From Xiphydria camelus (Eukaryota; Arthropoda; Insecta; Hymenoptera; Xiphydriidae): a DNA stretch of 64,000 nt. Where the stretch lies: positions 21,996,684 through 22,060,683 of the forward strand of contig OY783198.1 in assembly GCA_963678675.1 (NCBI GenBank), written 5' to 3'. The notes beneath the pieces are model-generated. The model was not told where the DNA came from. It did not search any database and worked only from the letters and a program-made list of their open reading frames with translations. The number at the start of each line of letters is the position of its first letter. Positions within the stretch are counted from its first letter, which is position 1. Positions 56,220 to 64,000 of this stretch are shown in pieces. Made by a program: the position numbers and the translations under genes.

Positions 56220-56419
56220 NNNNNNNNNNNNNNNNNNNNNNNNNNNNNNNNNNNNNNNNNNNNNNNNNNNNNNNNNNNNNNNNNNNNNNNNNNNNNNNNN
56301 NNNNNNNNNNNNNNNNNNNNNNNNNNNNNNNNNNNNNNNNNNNNNNNNNNNNNNNNNNNNNNNNNNNNNNNNNNNNNNNNNNNNNNNNNNNNNNNNNNNN
56401 NNNNNNNNNNNNNNNNNNN
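56220..56419. other. Assembly gap, 200 N
   Basis: Exactly 200 N bases, a conventional gap size, so the true length is unknown. Two open frames crossing it are artefacts. Confidence 0.99.
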
Positions 56420-56969
56420 ATTTTCTCCGGTCTTGCTCATCGCGCGCACTCGTCGTCTCGGGTGTACAGCGTGCAATTAAAGGATGCGCGTGTATAAATT
56501 GCACGCGCGCAATATCCCCCTCTTCTTTTCTTTGCGACTCGTACGACGCGCCGACAACCACCGCGGATTTATCATACATCGCACCCCGCGGAGGGTTCAA
56601 GGCTCGCGATGCACCGTACGCGACTTTACGATTACTCCAAACGCGTATACGTGGGCGTCCGGTGTGTTTCATTCGATGCGTGATACTATAAAGGGAGGAG
56701 GATTTCGCGCCAACGTGTCAGGTGGCATTAAGAATACAAAAATCCCTTTAACCGTCCTTTAATAATTTTATCACATTTCTCTTTCCTCTTTTTCGCTAAT
56801 CTGATCGAACATTCTTCATTCGGAGTGGATATTATCTTTGTTGGATTTGAGAAAGGCGAGAAAGAAAGGTGATGTATAAGCGGCGTGTTTCGTTTGTTGC
56901 GTGATACTATAAAGGTTGGAGGATTTCGCGCCAACGTTTAAGGTGCCATTAAGGATAAACGAATTCTTT

Positions 56970-57226
56970 TGTGGCGACCCGTCACGCTACGGCGGCCTGC
57001 CGCCAGATGGCGCCGACCTTCTCGGCCCTCGACTCCGCGGCTCTCGGCTTCTCGTTAGTGGTGCAACCACGGGCAAGTTACTTTATAAGACCGCAACTGC
57101 CCTTCTCTCACGGAGGACCATAGAGCGTCTAAGGCAGGAGTCGGCCTGTCTTACTGACGAGTCCACAGGCCGACTCCGGGACGAAATGCTCCGCCGATTA
57201 GATGGCGACCACATCTTTTCGCCACA
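56970..57226 (+). mobile_element. Solo-LTR-like insertion (257 bp, TG...CA, 4-bp target duplication) carrying a hammerhead ribozyme
   Basis: The element starts TGTGGCGA and ends TCGCCACA, an 8-bp inverted repeat with LTR-style TG...CA ends. It is flanked by direct CTTT duplications at 56966-56969 and 57227-57230. Removing the element and one CTTT restores a sequence that aligns without gap to unit 1 of the surrounding tandem duplication, which serves as an empty site. A TATA-like motif TTTATAAG lies at 57082-57089 on the plus strand. No primer-binding site, polypurine tract or coding sequence is present, as expected for a solo LTR. Assignment to a superfamily is not possible by eye. Confidence 0.75.
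57123..57191 (+). ncRNA. Hammerhead ribozyme motif, type III topology
   Basis: All invariant elements are present in order. Stem III 5' strand GAGC (57123-57126) is followed by cleavage triplet GUC (57127-57129). Stem I is UAAGGCAGG (57130-57138) paired with CCUGUCUUA (57145-57153), nine pairs with one G-U. The core is CUGACGA (57154-57160). Stem II is GUCC (57161-57164) with GGAC (57179-57182). GAAA is at 57183-57186 and the stem III 3' strand is UGCUC (57187-57191). A57186 pairs with U57128 as required. The stem-I loop AGUCGG (57139-57144) is exactly complementary to CCGACU (57170-57175) in the stem-II loop, a plausible tertiary contact. Predicted cleavage is after C57129. Motif is seen; activity is inference. 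Confidence 0.8.
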
Positions 57227-58668
57227 CTTTCAATTAATTCTTTAATAATTTCATCACGTTTCTTTTTCCTCTTTTTCGCAACACTGATCGAAAATTGTTC
57301 ATTCGAAGTGGATAATATCTTTTTTAATTTATAAGAAGGCCAACTCTTGCAGTCTCTCCCCTGCGAGCAGGCAACTACATTATATCTCTTGGTATTCGAT
57401 GAACTCGGACTATAACGGGGACGAAGAAATTCGCCCGAGCGACAATTACCACTGCGGTCTCTTTCTCGTTCCGGATCGACGAGCTTCTCGCGAGGCACGT
57501 GGAGCGTAGAAAAACATCGTCTCTTACCGTGAATTCGACCGTCGATCTCCGCTCCGGTGCGGAGATGTACCCGGCGCTCTTCCGCGGTGCCGCGTGACGC
57601 GGGAGCGGGTCGCGTCGTAGGGGTCGAACGGAACGAAACGCGCCGGGATACGCGGAGGAGGACTAGGAGCAATCGCGCCTTCCTGGAAGCGCGCACGATC
57701 GCGACGGAGAGAAGATAATTGAGAAAAGGCTCGATACTTTCCGGGAATTGGAAATCCAAGCGCGCGTCTTCCCGGTGATCGCGTAACTGTAATTGCTAAT
57801 TGGGTGGGTAGTCATTTTTCTAGCGGGCTTCCACGTCGACCGTTGTTCGCGCGGGTCGGAGAAAGATTCGCTTCGGTATGATAATTCCGCTTGATCCTCG
57901 ATACCGCCGTCGATCCGGGAAATTATGCGGTTGTGATCGCGATTCCGGAATTTTTGTTTCGAGTCCTTTTGATTCGCCAGTGAAGAATTTCTGGCTCGAC
58001 GGAGGGAGAAATCACTCGTAATGAGGGAGACTCCGATCGTCGTTGATCAGGGGATTAAAAGTTCGTCGTCGAGGGGATGATAATTTCAGCACGGTTGAGA
58101 AGGGAAGCTGAATCGATAAGGGCAGTTATTCGTTATAAATTGAATATTTAATCCGAAGCAAATTAAGTTCTCGTTGCGCATCTGTAAATATTATTTTACG
58201 AAATTACCCGTAAAGGGATGGGAGCGCGCGTTATAATTAGATCAGATTACGTTAAAGAAGCTTGCGCAAAGTAGATGGGATATCTCGAATGCCGCAGCCT
58301 TCCATCTGAGAAATAGTACGAGTAGCTAATCAGCTCAGGTAATTCTGGATCAGCGCTCGTTAAAACGTCTCCGAGCGAGGAAATAAGGCGAAATGGAACG
58401 CGTAATGATGCATCTCGTTTCTTCGAGATCGATTACGTGAATGGTAAATAGACTGTTGTAAAAATTGATAATTTACATCCACGGCGAACGCCGTGCATCG
58501 CGCGAGGAGAAATTAGGTAGCGCGCTGCTCAAGAGCAAGACCTGTTTTTAGCCGCACGGAGTCACGTTGTCGAGATTTGTTACCAGATATACAACCCTGA
58601 AGGGCCAAAGTGCATTCGCGCCAGAGTGGCTTTCCAGGATAAGAACTTATTTTTATGAAACTGGAATT

Positions 58669-59066
58669 GTAAATACACATTCCCTCTATTGTTCTGTCAT
58701 TGTTCGGTGGCCGGAGCATCCATTATTTATAAAATCTCACGCGTAAAACGTTCGAGCACGTTCGCGAAACTGGAAATAGCGGCTGATCAATTCAGGAATT
58801 TCGATTCCCACGGTTTATCGAAGCATTCCGCATTGCCGAAAATGGGGCGGAGATATCAATTGCGCGACAATAGTCGATTCCACTCCTGTAAGGGCAGCTC
58901 GAACCGATCGCCGAGGGAGCAATACCAAATCGGTACAATCGATACATCGATTTCTACTGGACGCAGAGGCGAGATGCAACAGGATGTGCGTTCCTGTGCA
59001 AACCGAGTCGTAAATACACATTCCGACTACTGTCCTGTCTGTGTCCGGCGACTGGAGCATCCATTG
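58669..59066. repeat. Diverged direct repeat pair
   Basis: About 60 bp starting GTAAATACACATTCCCTCTA near 58669 recurs near 59010 as GTAAATACACATTCCGACTA. Both then share TGTCCTGTCT-like sequence and GGAGCATCCATT. The similarity is imperfect, so the duplication is old. Confidence 0.6.
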
Positions 59067-59128
59067 CTCGCAAGAAATGGCACGGGATAATGGCAACGCT
59101 ATTTCACTCGCAGCGGTAGTTCATTCAA

Positions 59129-59261
59129 TCGCGATTATCTCGTCATCTATGAGTTTTACGTAAATAGTAGTATCAGACTTTTTCGTAGCTTGATATATGA
59201 TCTTCAAAAAAGTATTATACAAATTTTGTCGAGAATCTCATAGATAACGAGATAATCGCGA
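59129..59261. mobile_element. Short inverted-repeat element, 133 bp
   Basis: A 25-bp terminal inverted repeat begins TCGCGATTATCTCGTCATCT at 59129 and ends with its reverse complement at 59261, with one mismatch. The interior holds GAGTTTTACGTAAATAGTAG and AAAGTATTATACAAATTTTG. A second, truncated copy lies at 59876-59970. Confidence 0.7.
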
Positions 59262-59789
59262 TTAAAGCGGAGCCCGAAGGAGTCAGGAAGTTCGCGATTT
59301 AAGAAATAATTAGGCACTGATCAACCAGGCATTTTAATTCTCTTCACTGAGCAGGCTAACGACCAGAAATTGATTTTAGAGTTAGCGAAATCACCCCGGC
59401 ATCCATTACCCGCTTGGAGACGCAGTCCAGTCCGCCCGTTTAGTAGTAAAGTCTCGTTATCGGCAGGCGGGAAAAAGATCAACCACCTGCCCGCAGCGAC
59501 GCGCGTAACTGCACACTGCAGAGTACCGCGCGCGCGCGCCAGTGAGTGTTGGCGCGAGCGCCGAGCATTTGCGAGCGAAGCTTCGTTCGAGAGAGACAAG
59601 GACGCGGCGTCGGGCGAGAGTCGCGCGATGAGTTCAATGCCAACGCTTCGACTGGAGCGTAAACCTGGATTACGCGCGCGTTCTATCGAGCTATTACGCG
59701 GTGCGTGCCGAGATCGGTTTAACGATCGGCATCGATCGGATCGACGCGACTGATGAGTCTCGAAACGAGACTCGATCGCGATCGAAGAT

Positions 59790-60063
59790 GATACATCTAT
59801 TTCTGGTACGATTATTTCGTCGTGAAAGTCGTGTAGAATTTCTGGAAAATCACTTTTTAATGGTGTTTAATTTAATCGAGATTATCTCGTTATCTATGAG
59901 TTTTACGTAAATAGTAGTATCGGACTTTTTCTCTTCCAAAAAGTATTACACAAATTTTGTCGAGAATCTCCGATACGTCCATTTCTGGTACGATTATTTT
60001 GTCGTAAAAATCGTGTAGAATTTCTGGAAAATCACTTTTTAATGATGTTTAATTTAATCGAGA
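59790..60063. repeat. Direct duplication with 181-bp offset
   Basis: The segment 59790-59882 (contains ATTTCTGGTACGATTATTTC and AATTTCTGGAAAATCACTTT) is repeated at 59971-60063 with about six substitutions. The truncated inverted-repeat element lies between the copies. Confidence 0.8.
59876..59970. mobile_element. Truncated copy of the 59129-59261 element
   Basis: It shares TTATCTCGTTATCTATGAG, GAGTTTTACGTAAATAGTAG and CAAATTTTGTCGAGAATCTC with the complete element. The right terminal repeat is lost. It lies between the two arms of a 181-bp direct duplication. Confidence 0.65.
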
Positions 60064-62835
60064 TCGAAATAAGTACTATTCTCCGAAAATAAATGATAAT
60101 CGAATCAAGAGGTCAGGAGTTATTACCGATCGCTCGAATCGAGTCGATCAAATAATCACGTGACTCATGATTACTCTTCAAATCGCATGGATTAGTTTTC
60201 ACCAACGAAAAATCGCTCCGAAATTTTTCCGACGACGAGAAAAGCTCGGCGAGAGGCAACAAAATCGTACTCGTACATTTATATCAATCGCGTTTGATCT
60301 CCCCGATTGACTTACCTCTTTTCGCGAGCCACGATAACTTGGGAAAACTCGTCGCACGTCACTTCGTGGGTCTCGTCATCCCGAGAGAATCACGAAGTAT
60401 CGTTGCCGCCGCGCGAAAAATCCGGAGTCGTCCCACGCTTTCCCTTGTCGGCGAAAACACTTTTTCCCCGACCTGGACGACGAGCCGCGATCGGAGGATC
60501 CTCCTTCCGTGCGTGGAGGCTGTGCGGTGCGAGCGCCGGCCGACGAGGCGAAACTGTCCTTCGGTCTGCACCGGCGAATTTATCGAAATCGGTTACAGAT
60601 GCGACGGTAGCACGTCTTGAGAGGGAGTAAGTCCTGGGGACGCGGATGGCTCCTACTTATAAAGACTTGGCCAAGACTTGGCTCTCCAATTGGTGTGTGT
60701 CTGCAAGAAGGAATCGCTCTCCGCTCGGGTGGAAGGGGACACACCGTGCTCCGATCGTTACACGCTCGGTGCCGCTGTTACACATTACACCACTCGCGGC
60801 CGGCGTCGGCTAAGCACGGGTGGGACGGGAACGCCTCGGATCGAGAGCTTTGCGAAGCTCGATCGGTGTTTTCGAGATCGGATTTTTTTCGCGGCGCGCG
60901 GCGGAGCTTTTTTGAGAACGTTCTCGCAGCGGTGGAGGAAAATAATTTTTTTTTAATGATTTTATTCTGAATATTGAATAATATATGAGATTTATGAAAG
61001 ACGCGATAAGAGTGAAGGCTTTATTACTGTTATTAAAAATAATCGCGCGAGTAATTTTCATTCCGTCGTAACGTATATCCGCACACATAGCGGGAGAAAT
61101 TTTATTCCTCCACTATATTAAACAAGTTTCTTCGTATTTCTCTCGCGTCCGATAATTTACCCCTTTTACGACTCTTTCTCCACCACATCGAGCTCAGCTC
61201 AGGACGCGCACGAAAGACGCGTATCGTACCGAAGCGCGCGGCTCCCGGTCCGCGATCAAGTTCGTCGCGAACCAAGTTCGACGCGCCTTCGTCGCTATTC
61301 GATTCAAAAAACATAAGAGAAATGCTCCCGTCTTGGTGTAATTCGCGTAAAACCGCCCCGCGGGGGGATAATCACCCTCGCCGCAATTATAACAGTTTCC
61401 GGCATCAGCGCGCGTATACATCAGAGACCGTGTCACGCGTGTCGCGTGTCAACGTTCCTTCGTCTCCGCCTGCCGAAGTTCGACGAACGTTCGTTTCCGT
61501 GCCAAGACGGACGCGAGATTTCGCGGATACCACCGAAAGAGTATCATCCACACTGTCGAGTGTGACCGAGGTGTTGGTATTTTTTCAACGCGCCGGTACT
61601 CAATTTTCTCTCTCCTTAACGTCATCGCGCCGGGGACTGCAGTGATTACGGCCCGTAAGGTGTCGTACGTAGGCGCGCGTACTTGCTTGGCGCGCACCGT
61701 TGCTATCCGGCCGAGAATTTCCCATTCGCGCGCGTTGCAAACGGCCAGCGATATAATCGTAAGGAGTATTTTCTCGAATATACGCGCGGATGGAGTTGTA
61801 TGTAAATGGGCAGCGCGACTGTAAATTACAACGGAAGGGATTTAATGTGTATTTCTCTAAAAATCATCGATGATCGTAAATAAATTGTATTATATAAATG
61901 AGATTGCGTCGTAAAAGTTCCTCTATGAAAATTGCATTCGGCGGATGTAACGTAAAATTTCATCGCGGATTTTTGTGATATCCGCTTGTAATCGTCGCTC
62001 GCAAGAAAGATTGAGAATAATGTTGACAGCTCTTAGAACGATTACGGCATCTACGGGGAATACCGATGAATTTATTCGAATCGAATTATCGGTACGAACT
62101 CAAAGTCGATCGACGATCACACTTGTTATAGAAACACGTGCGAGCGCTTGATATCGTTGCGAATTCCTTCGTAGGAAAAAGAAAAAAGATACGCAGGCAT
62201 CACAAGTAAGATCGAGAGTTCCGCAAAGTGCGATAGACGTAAGACCACTTTTTTCTCTCGTCCGGTGTTGCAGATTTCGGAATAACCGTGGCGTCGTCCG
62301 CACCGAAAATATACATATTTAAGAACTCGTTTTAATGATACGCTTCGAAAAGAAGAGAGAGACGCTGCGAATTCGAAAATCTCTCTCCGTGCACGTTTCG
62401 CGCCGCGTGAGAGACGGCCCCGGGGTACGTTGAGCGTCGTAACAATGTATGCAGGTGTGCACCACAAAATCTGCGTTCCTCGGCAACGTTCCGCCGCGGT
62501 CGACGATATAGAGCCCCCCGAAGACTCGGGGCTCGTGCGTAGCGAGAAGTAATAAAAAACATCCTCCCCGGTTCGTGATTTCGCGCCGCGCAAAAAGCAC
62601 CCGAACTTCGGGCGGGCCTATAAATAACCGAAGTGCACGCTTTGCATCTCCGTGCGCGAGCTTCGTCGCTTCGTTGCTCCCTCTTTTTTCTCCTCCCTTC
62701 TTTCACTTCGACACGCACGTCCCGGAGGAACCGGCGTGCTCGTCTCTCCGGAGATGGAAGGGGAGGGGGAGACGGCGACCCCGTAATTCGTACCTCGCCA
62801 TTCACGCGGGGAAAGAGCGTTATCGTTATTCCGAA

Positions 62836-62920
62836 GCGAAGGAGAAGCTGAAGAGGACGCTGAAGAGCAACCCGAAGAGGATGCCGAAGAGGAAGCTGAA
62901 GAGGGAGGCAAAGCGCTCCG
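62836..62920. repeat. Imperfect 12-bp purine-rich tandem repeat
   Basis: Degenerate units of the form GAAGCTGAAGAG cover about 85 bp. They give Lys/Arg-rich or Ser-rich peptides depending on frame and strand, so open frames here are not evidence of a gene. Confidence 0.7.
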
Positions 62921-64000
62921 GATGAAGGGTCAACGCAAACGTTTAATTAGACGCGCAATTAAAAGCAAAGGAGCGTACGCGACGGTGTCGAATCGACTTG
63001 AGAGGAGCTCCTCGATCGAGACGCGCGGCGGAGGCTGCGAGAGGTGCGACGTGCCTGGAGAGACGTCGTCGCGTACCGTCGAATCGATTTAAAACGCCCC
63101 TCGTCGAAGTGCGCGGGGATGCAAGCCGATGCATGGCGAGGAAGAAAAGAACAGCCGGGTGATCCTTTCTGGGAAGTTAAAAGCAGAGCCTCCCCCTTCC
63201 TTCGAGTCGTCCTTTCGATGCACCTTGTCGTCGACTTCGTCTCGCATCTGTCTCTCTGTAAAAGAAAAGTAAAAAAGATATTTCGGGGATAAATCTCCGT
63301 GGAGAGCATTAGCGTCGAGTAATACACGCATCGGACATATGTATAGGCGTATGTATATCTGCATTTGCGTACAGGACGTTCCGCAATTGGACGTCCGCAG
63401 AAATCACGAGGGAAAAACAATGCGATCCCGATTGGTAACGAGATTACTCGATGAAATAATAATTACTCTCTTTATTTTTCGAGTCATATAATAAATGCAT
63501 AATAAAAAGTAACGCCGCAGTGATTTAATAACGTTACACCAATTATAGTTTCCAATCGATACGAGCGATTCGGTCGGTTTTTTCCACACGTCTAAAAATG
63601 TCACGGAAAAGGATACACCGCACATAGCTTCGTACGATTACGGAAGACGCGTCCGACCTCGTGACGTAATTTTTCGTCTCTGCCGTCACGAGAACTCCCA
63701 ATGCTGTTTTTCCTTCCGCGAGAAGCGAACCGAGTGCGCGAGATTCTCCGATCTTTTTTTGCCATTCCATTTCCTCCGTCATCGCCCCGCGTGTCAAACG
63801 TCCCGCACCATCGTCGTCCTTGCGCGGGAGAATCGGCGGGAGGATGCGGCGGTTAATCCGATTTTGCCGCGTCGATTATACCAAATCCCGCGTGCGTCGC
63901 GAGAGTGTACAGTATCCTGCTGAATTCCGACGTCAACGTCGCCGCGGAGAGCGAATTCGTCTGAATCACGGGTGTGGATCGCGTCGAGGTCGTCGGGGAA

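Larger units (their letters stand above)
56661..57336. repeat. Tandem duplication of about 200-bp units, one split by an LTR-like insertion
   Basis: Unit 1 (56661-about 56858) and unit 2 (56882-about 57336) share, in order, GCGTGATACTATAAAGG, GGATTTCGCGCCAACG, CTTTAATAATTT, and CATTCGGAGTGGATATTATC against CATTCGAAGTGGATAATATC. Unit 2 is longer only because of the 257-bp insertion at 56970-57226. Neither unit is coding. Both contain a TATAAAG motif, which may be coincidence. Confidence 0.8.
57337..64000. other. Gene-poor stretch at the right end of the window
   Basis: No supported coding exon or RNA gene. Open frames are Arg/Ser-rich and lack domains. It holds two related inverted-repeat elements, a 181-bp direct duplication and a short purine-rich repeat, listed separately. 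Confidence 0.4.

Noticed and set aside
55958..56672. Open frames of 172 and 194 codons crossing the N gap
   Set aside because: They run through 200 unknown bases, so the frame cannot be established.
59750..59790. CTGATGAGTCTCGAAACGAG, a second hammerhead-like core
   Set aside because: The expected GAAA after a proper stem II is missing: the stem GUCUC/GAGAC encloses the only GAAA, and UCGAUC follows. There is no cleavage triplet and no stem III.
62618..62925. Ser-rich minus frame and Lys/Arg-rich plus frame at 62.6-62.9 kb
   Set aside because: Both are translations of the same degenerate 12-bp purine repeat.

Overview
The window is nuclear DNA of an insect. Short introns with GT..AG ends, AT-rich blocks alternating with CpG-rich ones, and peptides close to known insect proteins all fit this. 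The peptides and the genome texture suggest Hymenoptera, possibly an ant; that is an impression, not a computed placement. It is an assembled scaffold with one 200-N gap at 56220-56419. I see no rRNA, tRNA, CRISPR array, operon or prokaryotic signal.

Five protein genes can be built exon by exon. On the minus strand, 4119-9024 holds a conserved protein of unknown function with a helix-hairpin-helix-like motif (4 exons, 343 aa). On the plus strand, 30922-33726 holds drk, the GRB2 adaptor (SH3-SH2-SH3, 5 coding exons, 211 aa), with a probable intron directly after its stop codon. Then three minus-strand genes follow: RNA polymerase subunit RPB5 (38136-38882, 2 exons, 210 aa), the ESCRT-0 protein Hrs (39624-43074, 11 exons, 818 aa), and a secreted chitin-binding mucin (44309-50117, 3 coding exons, 1708 aa). 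The mucin has six peritrophin-A-type domains around a collagen-like Gly-X-Y block of about 690 residues and a Thr/Ser/Glu mucin repeat. drk signals downstream of receptor tyrosine kinases and Hrs sorts ubiquitinated receptors to lysosomes, so both act on the same receptors, but their proximity is not evidence of joint control.

The rest is gene-poor: about 9-30.6 kb and 50.2-64 kb. Long arginine/serine-rich open frames there look like by-products of CpG-rich sequence. These stretches hold microsatellites and at least seven short inverted-repeat elements. Several of these begin with variants of TACACTGAGAAAAA. There is also a near-perfect 83-bp-arm hairpin at 23301-23479.

The most unusual feature is at 56970-57226: a 257-bp solo-LTR-like insertion with TG...CA ends and a 4-bp target duplication, lying in one unit of a tandem duplication whose other unit shows the empty site. 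It carries a complete hammerhead ribozyme motif (57123-57191) with an intact catalytic core and exactly complementary stem-I and stem-II loops. This resembles a retrozyme-type LTR and is the best candidate for an undescribed system in the window.
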